Part shown: positions 44,251-55,557 of the stretch, one piece after another
How the letters are laid out: each line of letters begins with the position of its first letter
How positions within the stretch are numbered: the first letter of the stretch is position 1
Assembly (NCBI RefSeq): GCF_964656455.1
Contig: NC_135717.1
Coordinates: 155,845,062 to 155,909,061, forward strand
From: Halichoerus grypus
Lineage: Eukaryota > Chordata > Mammalia > Carnivora > Phocidae
Length of the DNA: 64,000 nucleotides
Reading direction: 5' to 3'
The notes under the pieces: model-generated
What the model was told of the DNA's origin: nothing
The model's database searches: none
Seen by the model: the letters and a program-made list of their open reading frames with translations, nothing else
Program-made: the position numbers and the translations under genes

Positions 44251-44774
44251 CTTTATCTCATGTCTTCTGAGCATGAATTCCATCTATGTCAAATGGTAGA
44301 AGGATGATTTGTTTTGTCTCTCCCAGGGCTAAGATCTGTAATTAAATAATGCACATTGAGAGACCACTGTACGTTATGAAGTACTGTGTAACATAAGCAA
44401 GATTTTATGTTGCTATTGTTGTTTTGTTAATCGTGGTTATGATTCTTGAAATGACTATTTATGGGGACCTGAAACTTAAAATTCTGCTTTTAAAATGTTA
44501 ATGACTGTTAGTCAAAAAATGCAGCTATCTGGTTCATCGGCAATGTATGTCCCTTCTGGTAGCTAGCCCACCTGTATTGAGGAGAAAGGAGAAAACCAAA
44601 GTCAGAGAAAGGCTTAGCAGTGCCCTGGGAAGGAGAGTGAATGGGGACTTGGCAGGTTCGGACCTAGTCTTCACTCTGTAGTCTCTGGTTCTCAGATAAT
44701 AGGAAAAGCTCACGACTGCTTTGCTGGAGCAAGGTGTTGGTGAGATCACAATATAGTATCACTCTCATATGGTG
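44251..44774. other. No gene recognised
   Basis: Unique-looking. The 71-codon minus frame at 44534-44749 has no support. Confidence 0.45.
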
Positions 44775-45145
44775 GTTATCAATATCTGGTGAACTTCTAC
44801 CCCAACTCAAAAGTTAGCTCAAGCATCCCCTATTTTATATGGGTTGGTTCCTTCTTCTCTGTGTTCCCACAGCACTCCATGTTCATCTCTGCCTGTGCAG
44901 CTATCACACTACATTTACTCCATCCATCCATCCATCCATCCATCCACCCATCTGTCCATCCATCCATCCTTCAATAAATATCTACTTCATGTCTTTCATG
45001 GGCTGGGCACTGTGCTATATACTGTCATTATATAGTTAGTTCATTCCCCTATTTCCTCCATTAGGCTGAGACTTCTCTGACCCTTTTTTATTCATGGCTA
45101 CATCCTTGGAGCTTAGCCCAAGGCCTGGTACATAATAGACACTCA
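44775..45145 (+). mobile_element. L2 LINE 3' region with internal CCAT repeat
   Basis: 'aaaagttagctcaagcatcc', 'tgtgttcccacagcactcca', 'ctccattaggctgagacttc' and 'ggcctggtacataatagaca' trace the L2 3' end. A (CCAT)n tract (44919-44971) interrupts it and creates three near-identical Ser-Ile-His-Pro frames, which are artefacts. Confidence 0.75.
44919..44971. repeat. (CCAT)n microsatellite
   Basis: About 12 CCAT units with two interruptions ('ccacccatctgtcc'). Confidence 0.95.
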
Positions 45146-45154
45146 GGAGATGGT

Positions 45155-45340
45155 ACAGGCGGTGATTAAGAGCACGGCAAGTCCTGCACATGTTGCTTAA
45201 GCCTTAAGCCTCATTTTCCTCATCTGTTATAATAACACCTACCTCTATGATTCCTGTAAGGATAAAAATGACATAGTCATGTGAAACACTTAAAAAGATA
45301 CCTAGGATCTCGTAAGTGCTCTATAAATGATAGCCACAAT
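45155..45340 (+). mobile_element. MIR SINE
   Basis: Head with A box 'ggtgattaagagcacggc', then 'gcttaagccttaagcctcat' and 'tttcctcatctgttataata'; tail 'cgtaagtgctctataaatga'. The B-box region is deleted. Confidence 0.82.
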
Positions 45341-46204
45341 CATAATTAATAAATTCCTTAGGCTTATACTCTCTGGCATAGGAGACTGACCTGTCACAAT
45401 GGATGGGGGGAGGGGAGGAAGCTCATGCTTCCTCACCTTCCTTTCTCTCATCCCTCTCCAGGTGCCCCTCCCCACCAGTGCCTCCATGACCACATACTCC
45501 TACAGCATCATCTTCTGGGCCCCTCTCACCCAGCGGCTCAGCTGGGACCTAGAACTTGCTATGATCTCTGACAGGCCTTCCCCAGATCAGGTGTCATCTG
45601 TCCACTTCTTAGCAACTTTGTCCCTCTTTCTATTCTCACATCAAGGAGTTACAGCATCCCAAGGGGTGAAACTCATATCCAAGCACAAAACACTTCACTG
45701 TGGAAGCAATACCGAAACTGTCTGGCCACGAACAATGTCCCTTTCCCCTGGATTAATGTTCCCTTTTCATAACTGCTGATCAAATTAAGACTACAATGTG
45801 AGAAAGCAGAGAATGGCAGAGAGGAAACCACAGAGTACAGAGAATTTGCTCCCCCCCCCCCAATCCCCACAGCCAACCACACAAGACGCTAAGCTAAAAT
45901 AAAATTAAAGGGAGGGAGAAAGAAAGGGACCAAACTGCTTAGGTGGTGGTATGCAGTTTAGAAAACTAGTCTAACTGAAGTTAAAAAGAAAAAGAAAAAG
46001 AAGTGCTGTGGTGGTTTCTGTGATTGGATTTAAAAATTCATCTTCTCAGATGAAATCCACTTTGTCACTCGGCTGCCCTCTGCCCTGCCTCCAAGTCATC
46101 CCGATGCTGGATCAGTCTCTCTGAATCCTGTCTCTTACCCCCGTGGCCAGAATGACTGTGATGTTCCGTTAGTGACAGTCAGGATCCCAGGGTCACCAGG
46201 GAGA
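45341..46204. other. Intergenic, no gene
   Basis: The 126-codon + frame at 45399-45779 spans a C-rich region without domain similarity. A pure C12 run lies at 45849-45861. No repeat named. Confidence 0.45.
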
Positions 46205-46425
46205 ACCGTAACCAAAAACACAGGCTCTGGGTCAGTGAAACATCGATTGCATTCCAGATTCATCCCTCTTGAGTTCTGTGGCTTTGGGCAAGTTTTTGAC
46301 CTTCTCTGGGCATATTTCCCCATCTGTAAAATGGGTTTAAACCTCTCCCTCACCTCAGAGTTCTGAGGATTGCGTAAGATATGTAAATTGCCCAGCACAT
46401 AGTAGGTGCTCCACAATCAGTAGAT
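46205..46425 (+). mobile_element. MIR SINE
   Basis: 'gtggctttgggcaagttttt', 'ccccatctgtaaaatgggtt' and tail 'cagcacatagtaggtgctcc'. Well preserved. Confidence 0.88.
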
Positions 46426-47097
46426 CCTTTCTCCTTGACACCTGAAGATGTTACTTTTGTTTTTGGTTGGAGCTCCTTTAAAATGCAAATCCCCATGAAA
46501 AGGGTAACTCTGTAAGCAATGACCAGTTATTGGCTCCTGAATAGATTTCAGGTTGCTCATTTATTTTCTGAAAACAGGCTTTTAGAAAGGAAATGGAACA
46601 CAGATAGAATGTGATAGATCCAGAGTAAACCATGGGATCCTGGAGAGAACACAACTCTGGGGTGTGTAAGAATTACAGAGTCATGAGACCGGAAGCCCCA
46701 AGACAATCATACTTCCTTTAAAATCTTAACGATGCCTGGTATGTCCTTTCTCTCTCCTTCCCTTCTGTCCTCCCTCCCTCTCTTCCTCCTTCCTTCCTTT
46801 GTTTCTTTCTCTCTCTTCTTAAAGTTCAATGTTGCAAATCACGGTCGTCAGATTGTACAAAGAAGTGAGTGAGAAGTTGAGAAAAGTGATCTGTTTGCTG
46901 AACACAGGATTAAAGTACCCCTGGGTGACTGGATACAGTAGCTGTGGGCAGGGCCATGGCTGGAAGCCTTGCTTGTTTTTCTGATGCTTGTCTCTTTGGT
47001 CAACTTTCAGGTGCTACAGGGAGAAACATATACAAATACACACACACACACACAAGCACATACATATATACGTGTGCATGCAACACAATGTATGACA
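46426..47097. other. Intergenic; CT-rich tract and short AC run
   Basis: A C/T-rich tract at 46745-46820 (CTTCC and CTCT units) and an AC run at 47036-47056 that has a small open frame around it. No gene. Confidence 0.5.
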
Positions 47098-47200
47098 CCA
47101 CTGATTGAGCTCTTCCTATATACCAGGTACTTATGTATATTATTTAATTCTCAAAAATCCTGTATAAATTAGGCTTATTTCAATGAAAATTTTCAGAAAT
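47098..47200 (-). mobile_element. MIR SINE fragment
   Basis: 'tgattgagctcttcctatat', 'accaggtacttatgtatatt' and 'atttaattctcaaaaatcct' match the antisense MIR tail. Confidence 0.7.
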
Positions 47201-47664
47201 CCGATTCAAACAACTCAGTGCAAAAAAGAACCAAAATATGTAGAGTTACAGCAGGACCCAGGGATTTAAATCTCTTTCTCCATCTCCCTCCTCTGTCTTT
47301 GTCAGGTTCATGCTTAGTTAGGCAGGCTTTCTCCAAGGCTTCCAGCAGCTTCAGGTCTAATTCCTATCAGCTCAGTTAATCTAGCACCCAGAGATCACTT
47401 TCCCCAATAATTCCCTAAAATATACTTAGTAGGAGTTTCATTGTCCCAGCCTGTGTCACATGCATGACCTTGAAACAGCTCCCATGGCCAAGGGTTGCAC
47501 TATGTTCTGAAAGACCAGGTGCAGATCCCACACTCCCTCCCGAGACCCTGAGATGGGGACATCCCCTAAAACCACAGGTCTTGAGGGTGGAATGAGTGCT
47601 CCTCCAAAGATAATTAAAGGTCTTTTACCAAAAGAATAGAAATGGATGCCCAGGCTGGTGAAGA
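47201..47664. other. No feature recognised
   Basis: Unique-looking sequence with no open frame of interest. Confidence 0.45.
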
Positions 47665-47845
47665 TAAGAGATGTTCACTACAACACTCTAGGAAGTAGGA
47701 TTGTTTTACAGATGAAGAACTTGAGTGTTAAAGAGATTAACTGACTTGCTCAAGGTCACAGAGCTGGCCAATGTCGGAGCCAGGACTGGAGCTGGCATCT
47801 GCCAAGTTCAGGGCTTCTACTTTTACCCAGAGCTATGCTGCATAA
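47665..47845 (-). mobile_element. MIR SINE
   Basis: 'ttacagatgaagaacttgag', 'gacttgctcaaggtcacaga', 'gctggccaatgtcggagcca' and the head complement 'cagagctatgctgc'. Confidence 0.88.
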
Positions 47846-48859
47846 ACTAGAGGTTGACACTGAGTGGAACAGTTAAATATCGGATGGTCTCTAGATTGAG
47901 AAAACTCACTGTTTTGTTGTTTTTAAAGACAGTATGAAATGAACGTCCCTTCCGCCTTCACTATGTGAGATTCATCCTTTTCTCATTTCTTCCTTCTGGA
48001 CAGATAATGGCTCTTCCTATCCATACTTCTTGACAGGCACAGCCTCTATGTAAATAAGTTCTTATTAGTAAACTTGGGGGCATATTTATCTGCTTCTAGC
48101 TTAAAAAAAAAAAAGGAAGCAAGAAATTCTTCTCAGCAATGTCAGCCTTGTCAAACTGAAATGTGTGGGAATCTGTGTGTGGCAGCCAGGGGTCCATTGT
48201 GGGGATAGATTTCTTTTTTTTTTAATTTATTTCTACATTTGTGTTAAGGTCAGTGTATTCATTTCACAGTAGGGAAGGATGAATTTTGACATTTTTATAA
48301 GGGTGATTGATTGGTTTGTGTCTATTTGTGAGACTCAACATGGCAAGAGGCCATGGCTAATGGAAGAGGAAAGGAAAAAAAAAAAAGAAAACAAAAACAA
48401 CTATTTTTGTCAGAAGTCTGCCTATCACCATTTTGGAAGCTGCCCAGAAATGTTGACATGGAGACAGATCTGAGCAGAAGATAGAAAAGTGTTCAATACA
48501 CATTAATTAAGGTACAAAGGGAAAGTTATTGACAAGGATTTCATTTGACATACGCATCCCAGTCGCCTTGAGATAGAGCTCTCCATCTCCCCTGTACCCT
48601 ACCCCTTGCTGATAAAACTTCTGTGTTGCTCAAAACGAAACACCGCAAAGGAGTAAATCCTCACAGAAGGGCAACATGCTAGACCTTCCACCTAGAACCC
48701 CACACTTCATGGTTTCGATTTAAATTCAGTTTACATGGTCATTCCTTTGGGGGACAGGAGGCTTCCTAAGCTCCCAGACTAATTCTGTATACCCTGACCT
48801 TTGGCTTTTACATGACGGTAATCAGAGCACTCATAACTACTTGATGGTTGTCTTCCTAG
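47846..48859. other. Intergenic, no gene
   Basis: Contains A-runs at about 48102-48113 and 48368-48379. The 64-codon frame 48279-48473 is unsupported. Confidence 0.45.
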
Positions 48860-48990
48860 GGGACTCTAAGTCTGATGAGGCTCAGTGGCATGTGTATCTG
48901 CTCATCAGTGTATCTCATGTGTTGAGAACAGGGCATAGTATTTATAGAAGCCATTACCAAATATTTGCCAAATGAGTGAATGAATTTCAG
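48860..48990 (+). mobile_element. L2 LINE 3' end, eroded
   Basis: 'gggactctaagtctgatgag', 'ttgagaacagggcatagtat' and 'caaatatttgccaaatgagt' followed by 'gaatgaa' follow the L2 3' end. Confidence 0.6.
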
Positions 48991-51399
48991 TGTCTGCCTT
49001 TGGAGCTGTAGCATAGAACCATGCTTTCATTTTGAGGAGATGTGCCCTGGTCGATATTACTCAACCACACTCTGGCGCCATGCGTGAGGAAACAGACTCA
49101 TTAAATAGACATGAGTTTTCGAGAGCCCATAGAACCGTGAGCAAACCATACTATGAGTGCTTCTTATTTGGCTAGATTATTGCTAGAGAATAAGCAGAAG
49201 GAAGGTTAGCATAGAATGTTGTTAGGTTACAGCTCTGAACACTGATTCCTTCTCTTCTCATCAGGGATGAGAGCAAGCTGCATCTCAATTAATATGCTTA
49301 TAGATTGTTGATAGGAAGTCATGAACATTTCACTGGAAAGCATTTCTCTATGCAAACAGAATACAGTTCCTTGGTAATTCACCATATTTTTCTGTGATGA
49401 CCTCACTTAGTGTTTAATCACAGGGAAACTTCCATGTTGACTCCAGAACTGCTGATCCCTGGGAACCCATGTGCATTGGGCTTTTGTTTTGGAGGATTTG
49501 AAGTCAGAAGACCTCTGTGTGGATGTCAGTGCTGGTCATCCCGAAGTCCTAAAGCTGACCGTTCTAATGGTGATGGTCCCAGGTTTGGGCCCTCCATGAT
49601 GTCAGTTATATTCTCACAGGGCCAGTAGGTGGAAATCACTTGGTTCTGTTGGCCCCGGAGGCAGTTCCTGAAATAGTTAATACACGACATTGTCCAAGGA
49701 TTCACTGGGGTCAGTGATGCCTAGAAGAGTAGTCTCAAATGTTGCATTTTCTGTTTGGGGATTTATCTTGCATACTTGCATATCTTGCATAGAGGGACGA
49801 AGTTATTAACTTGTGGATGTTTCCTGCCTGTTGCTTTACCACTCTTTTCCCCAAAAGAATTCTGGTTTTGTGAATCAGTTTTATTCCTTCCTTTATTCTA
49901 AAAATTCCCAGAGTGATTCTTTGGACTTCTATGTTGCAGAATATGAAAGGTAGGGTAGAGTAGAAAACACCTAATCAGGGAGGTGGTTTATGGTAGCAAA
50001 ATAGGCCTGATCAAAGTGCTCTCCTCAGAGGCTGGGAGTTGAGTGAAGGAGAAAAGAGTATGATGAGTAGGGAGCACATTCATGCATTCACATGTGCCTT
50101 GTAGGGTAGGATGGAGGTGCAAAGAGAGATGAAATGGTGTGAGGAGGAAATGAGTTAGAAATTCCCAGAAATTGTAAGATATTGGAAAAGTGGTGACTAA
50201 GGTCACTTATAACAGCTTCCGTGAGTTATGTACACCAGTCTGCTTTATGATTTTCCAGAGACATGAGGATGGCTGGAAATTCTATTCAGACCACCTTTTT
50301 TAGCTTAGCGCTCTACAAGTAGGTCAGGACACAAACATATTGACTGGGCCCAAAGCATTCCTGCAACTTCCCACATGTGTCAACAAAATAAATGGGCTTC
50401 TTCCATGCCTTGTTTCAGGCCCTTCTGGAGGACTCTTTCCCATATTTCAACACCCTCTGATCCATATCCCTCCTTCTAACTCCTCACACTTGAATCAACC
50501 TTGGGATTTACCTCTAGACTAATTTGAATGGGAAACCTACAATGGTGATGGGTATCCCAGCTGTGAACCTTCTCTTATTTTTCCTAATGAATATAAATAA
50601 GAACATGAAACCAAGGCTTGTCACTCAGGATCAGACTGCTGCTGGCTGGCCAGGGGATCTATATCTGAGCTGACCCTTGGAGTTGGCTTGACAAAGTACA
50701 TGGATCTCATACTTGATGGCTGTTTCAAATGAACATCATGGGTTTGCCCTGATAACCCTTTCTAGTGCTGCCTTCCTGAACATAACCTAAACTTCTGGGA
50801 CTATGTTTTACTATTCCATCCTAAATCATCACTTAGAAAGAAGTGTATTCCCAGTGCACAACATGCCTTGTGCCCTTTTCTAAATGTGCCCTTTTCAAAA
50901 TTCAAAGGATAGTTAGTCATGCATATATTTTTCAAAGGTTTAGCCAGCCCCACTCCTGTCTTCTTCAATAGCACAACCCTTCTTCCTTCTCCAAATTCTG
51001 TTTGTTTCTCCCTTCACTTTTCACCTATAAACATGGATTCTACCATTCTACCTTCTGCCCAGAAGCACTGCCGTAGGCAAAAGGGGGAGAGCAAACCAGC
51101 CGAGAAGCTTCTCTTTCCAAGGTTCAGCAACTGGCACAGTATTTGACACACAGTAGGTGTGTCATTATGGAATGAACAGTTCTTCTTCAAAGATTCCTTG
51201 GGACCGTGTGTCTCACAGTATCAGGTGGAGTGAAGAGATAAGTTATTTAATTAACCTACTTATAAATTGCTCAGCAGTATTGCATAGAGTTTTATTCCTT
51301 CAAACAATGCGATCTGCCTAGGCTCCAGGCAACATCTGGGGCAACGACCCGGTCTTATCTTCACACCCCTTTCAGATGGATAAAGAACTTGCATTTGGG
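48991..51399. other. Intergenic, largely repeat-poor
   Basis: About 2.4 kb. 49270-49420 is repeat-free, with 'caattaatatgc', 'atgcaaacag' and 'tgatgacctcac' words that recall homeodomain, POU and CRE/nuclear-receptor sites. 51125-51175 ends like an L2 ('acacacagtaggtgtgtcat'). Frames at 49410, 49988, 50340 and 50919 are short and without domains. Confidence 0.4.
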
Positions 51400-51590
51400 T
51401 AAGTCAAAGGCTTTGGTTTCGATCTGGCTCTATCACGTTATACTTGCGTGACTTTAGGGAAGTGATCCAACCTCCCAGACTCTTATCTTGCCCATCTGAA
51501 AAGTGGGGATAATAATGCCTCCCTCACAGAGTTATAATGAGAAGGAAATAAGAAAGCATGGCACATGGTGAATATTCAATAAATGGGCCC
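51400..51590 (+). mobile_element. MIR SINE
   Basis: 'cgatctggctctatcacgtt', 'gcccatctgaaaagtgggga', 'taataatgcctccctcacag' and tail 'atattcaataaatggg'. Confidence 0.85.
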
Positions 51591-51950
51591 TGCTGGTATT
51601 GACTGATCCACTGAAGAATCTATTCTGGAAAATTAGGAGTTTTGAATAGATAGCATAGATTCATGGGAGAGAGAGAGAAAGAGAGAGAACCCAAACTTTA
51701 TTTTTATCACAAGGATGTTGGTCCTACCTCCCTCTGCAGCTCATCAATTCTGTTTTAAAACAGTCTCACTGCTGGCAAATTCAGGCTCACCTTACTCAGG
51801 CAGGGGCTAATTTCCTCTGTAGAAAATAACTTCTCATAATCCTCCGCAGAATAGCTCCTCATAGCTTTGGAGGCCATTAGTTGACATAAAGCCTCCACAA
51901 AGTAAAATTTTCATTTCGTTCAATGTGTTTGTTGTTTTCCTAGGCATAAT

Positions 51951-52340
51951 GGAAATAGGTGTATAGTCCCGAGTCCTGCATCCTGGGCCATTGCCCATAG
52001 AGGAAAACTATCACTAATTAGCACCTTTGTGCTGGCCTGTGGAAGGGCTGCTGTGGTTTTTTTGCTGCTTTCAGCCCTTTGGCAAACGTCTCTGGAAGGC
52101 TAGTCGTAAATGCTAATGAAATCACAATTTCTGTTGGAAGATGCAGTCCCAGAACATTTGAAAGCTCAAACACTCTCTTTGCTGTGTGATGCATTGTCAT
52201 GTATATTAATATGATTTTGAAACCTGCTTTTTATATAATTTAAAATCTATTTAAAGGGCATTTGTCCAAAAGTAAGGCATTGTCTATGACGTTTCTCACT
52301 TTTCCATCAATCAGCAGGGACAACTCATCCTAATCGCCTG
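51951..52340. promoter_or_regulatory. Repeat-free block, candidate conserved enhancer-like element
   Basis: No repeat is seen. Homeodomain-type words are frequent: 'cactaattagcac' (52012-52024), an octamer-like 'aaatgctaatgaaatc' (52110-52125), 'atattaatatgat' (52203-52215) and 'tcaatcagcag'. There is no coding potential; the 60-codon minus frame is unsupported. The inference rests on motif density and absence of transposons. Confidence 0.3.
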
Positions 52341-53499
52341 GTGTGGGTAGAATACATTGTCTTTATCCTTGGAGTTTCAGAGTGCTTTGCTGATAAGAAC
52401 TACATAAATACATAGGCGGATTGATGCAAACTGTCAGTCTCTCAAGATGGATATAAATATGAATACCTAAAACAATCTGATACAACCATTTCAAGTGGTA
52501 CGCTTTCTCAGGGCTCTGGATTTGATCGGATGGAGCGCCCACTCAAACCAGAAAACTGAACACCAGAAATGAGCAAGAACTCTAACATTTCACATTTAAT
52601 ATTCCTTTCCCCCGCGAAGGAGTCAATCTCCTTTCTGACCCCTAGCAAAAATGTCGGGGGGATCAGGCTTAGAGATCACGCACACATCCTGAGACTCTAC
52701 TTGAGGCCAAGGAGAAGAGAAGAAAAAGTTCACCCTAGTTCATAAATGACTAGAATATCGGCTGGACACTCTCTGAAGAGTGAATCGGTCCAGGTTGCTT
52801 CTCCAACATTTTAAATTCCAGCTTCCTGGTCTATTTTAATTTTGTGGTTCTTGTGTCTCCCACACAGACCCATCCCCTCACTTTATCTGTGAGTACACAC
52901 TGGTGTCTGATGCTTCACTACAGAGTTTCAGGTCTTGACAGTGTTTCCCATCACAGTGTGAGAATTTTCTATTTTCCCAGGCCCTTGAGACCAGCTCTGT
53001 CTTTTGTGAGAACGAGGCTTTTAAAAGACAGCTGAAGTGGGTAAGAGCGGCGGCTGGCTCGTCAAGGAGGGGCTGCGCATGAGCTGCCAACTGGGGCATT
53101 AGCCCTGCTCCAGCTCAGCTCTGGAATAGCCTGTTCTGAGGGGTTTGGCCTAAGCCTATGGAAATAAAGAGACTTTTCAATTTTACCTGTCCCCGGGATG
53201 GGCCAGCATTACCATTCAGTGAGCACAGGAGGTCCCCAGCCAAGAGGAAAACCAACAAAACTTATTTTAATTGAGCATTGGAGTCCCACAGCACATTTCC
53301 AACAAGGTCAGAGAAATGCAGCCCTTCCTTTCTTGGCCCTCAGCTATTTCCTTGGTTTATTTACATATTCGATAACACCATGAACAGCAACTTGAACTCT
53401 TCTCTTCTTGAGACTTCAGTGCCAGCAGTAGACTTCTGAGCAAGAGTTTCTGCACATCAGTCAACAAGATTGTTGTCCAGGTTAAGTAAGGAGAATGTT
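52341..53499. other. Intergenic, no gene
   Basis: No transposon recognised. Frames at 52844-53035, 52878-53099 and 53198-53383 overlap on opposite strands and show no domain. Confidence 0.4.
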
Positions 53500-53680
53500 G
53501 TCATGTGTGTAATAACAAGGGAAAACCATTATGCAAAATCAATATTGCCTTAAATACAAATTACTCTAATTAGGTTGGGACAATGGAGGGACTGATCTGT
53601 GAAGAAGTGAACTGGCTTATTGCGATGATTATTCATCCTTTCCAAATAATCTTTCAGTAGGTGAGTCAAAGACATTTTGG
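53500..53680. promoter_or_regulatory. Candidate enhancer-like motif cluster (POU, homeodomain, SOX words)
   Basis: Within 56 bases lie 'atgcaaaat' (53531-53539, POU-like), 'ctaattag' (53566-53573, homeodomain palindrome) and 'gacaatgg' (53579-53586, SOX-like). The surroundings are repeat-free. Binding and activity are inference. Confidence 0.3.
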
Positions 53681-54548
53681 AAGTCCTTCCTTATATCCCA
53701 GCGCTGACTTCCTTTACTTCTCTGCTCTTTGGGGGGCTGTTGCTAAAGGACTAATATATCATAATATATCATAAGAAGATTATTAGGGGTGGCCTAGGAA
53801 TTGGAAACTGGCATTAATATGAGCTCAGACAGTCCCTTTCAGTCAGTTGTGAGATAGCACGGAGGATGTGAGCATGAGGGGCTTTCATTGTGTGGCTCTG
53901 TGGGAAGCAATGCAATGGAAGGAATATTAGTATTATTTTGGGCTTAGGTTGCAGTAAAATTAATCTTCATTTCATTGTGCTGAAGAGAGCAAGCAAACAC
54001 AAAGGCCTCTATCAGAAGCATTACTTTCTATATAACACTTTGGAATAAAATCTTCGTTTTGGTGGAGACGGATTTCCACATATAGAGATTTTTGGGTTTT
54101 TGCCCTGCATAAGAAGGAATACAACGTATGTAATCAAAAAATGCAAAAAGAAACTCATAGGCGACCACTGCTACCTACTCTTGCTCGTGAAGAAAAACTT
54201 AATGAAAATAATATTGATGTTAAAGCCTCTATTTTAGCAGTGTTTGCAACTCTGTTCTCCAATGGAAACCATGAACGTGCTTTGAACCGGAGACTAAAAC
54301 ATGTAAACATTTAAAGTTCTCCAAAATCTAAAAAGAAATAATGCACGACAGCTCCTTGGCATGATGGTTCGGCTGATGGAATGAAATGTTAGCCTTACTG
54401 TGGCTGTGGAAGCAGAAGAGGTTCCAGCATGGCTATTAAAAGTGCCTGGTATTTGATCTTGGTCCTGATAGCATAAGACGAGCAAGAAAGGGATAGGGCA
54501 CTTGAAGAAGGCTAAATGCTGTAGGCACATATTTACACTTGACTGTGG
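53681..54548. other. Intergenic, no gene
   Basis: A short duplication 'aatatatcat' occurs in tandem at 53754-53773. The 221-codon minus frame (54294-54959) starts in the next LTR and continues here; I regard it as chance. Confidence 0.45.
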
Positions 54549-55115
54549 ATATGGTAGGCAGCTTCTGAAATGGCCCCTAATTATCTCTGCCTCCTGGTTT
54601 TCTGCCCTTGTGTAATCTCCTCCCCTTGAGTGCAGTGACTCAATTCTAATGAATAGTATATGGCAGAAAGGACGGGATGTTACTTCCAATATTAGTTTAC
54701 AAAGAGATGGTGACTTCTGTCCCACTTGTACTCTCTCCGGTACTGCCTGCTTGTTTGCTCTGATGAAGCCAGCTGCCACCTTGGGAGCTAATCTATGGAG
54801 AGGCTCAAGTGGCAAGGATCTGAGGGTGGCCTCCAGCCAACAGCCGGAGGAACAGAAGCCCTCAGTCCAACAACCAGCAAGGAACTGAATCCTGCCAATA
54901 ACCATGTGACTGAGCTTGGAAGCAGCTCTTTCACCAGTAGAGCCTTGAGATGAGTACAACTCAGGCTGACACTTTGATTACTGCCTGTGAGACATCCTGA
55001 GCCAGTGGCCCCAGCTAAGCTGCACCTGGATTCCTGACTCACAGACACTGTGACATAATACATGTTGTTCTAAGCCACTAAGTCTTGGGGTAATTTTTTT
55101 CCACAGGTATCTACA
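54549..55115 (+). mobile_element. MaLR-type LTR (MLT1-like), near full length
   Basis: 'cttctgaaatggcccctaat', 'tatggcagaaaggacgggat', 'atgaagccagctgccacctt', 'cctgccaataaccatgtgac', 'tcctgagccagtggccccag' and the end 'ctaagccactaagtcttggg' run in MLT1-like order. It is a solo LTR. The longest open frame in the window is antisense to it. Confidence 0.8.
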
Positions 55116-55505
55116 AGGAATAAATTGGAGAGCTGAAATTTCCATCAAATCAGGCATCATTTCTGGAATGACTCAAGCCTTGCTATTGTTCTTTTCAAAG
55201 CATAAAAGCACACAATAACAATCTTGTTTATGGCTGGGCACCCCTTTTCCCTCTTTTTCTAGCCACTCTCCAGCACGTCACTGGGTTGGGGTCTGGTTCT
55301 GATCCCTGTGGTGCTGTATCTGATCCCTGGAACCTTCTGGATCTTTTTGATGGCCGATAGAGCCAATGATCACATGGTTCGTGATGATGAAGAAACCTTA
55401 CCTCAGATGGGAAAGCATCTCATTTCCAAAGTTCTCAAGAATTTGACTGCAGTTCCACAGTGGTAAAAGCATTAGACCAAATCTAGGGAGTTCAACTTAA
55501 CAATT
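55116..55505. other. Intergenic, no gene
   Basis: No repeat recognised and no open frame of interest. Confidence 0.45.
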
Positions 55506-55557
55506 GAAAACCTCCTGCAAAAAAAAAAAAAAAAAGAAAAAAAGAAAACCTCCTGCA
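55506..55557. mobile_element. Poly(A)-only insertion flanked by a 14-bp direct repeat
   Basis: 'gaaaacctcctgca' occurs at 55506-55519 and again at 55544-55557. Between them is only an A-run with two single-G interruptions. The structure is that of an L1-mediated retroposition that stopped within the poly(A) tail: a target-site duplication plus tail, but no body. The alternative is a tandem duplication followed by A expansion. Confidence 0.7.

Noticed and set aside
44789..45039. Three overlapping frames with Ser-Ile-His-Pro repeats
   Set aside because: They are translations of the (CCAT)n microsatellite inside an L2.
54294..54959. Longest open frame, 221 codons on the minus strand
   Set aside because: It runs antisense through an MLT1-like LTR and into unique DNA, shows no domain, and has the mixed composition of a chance frame.
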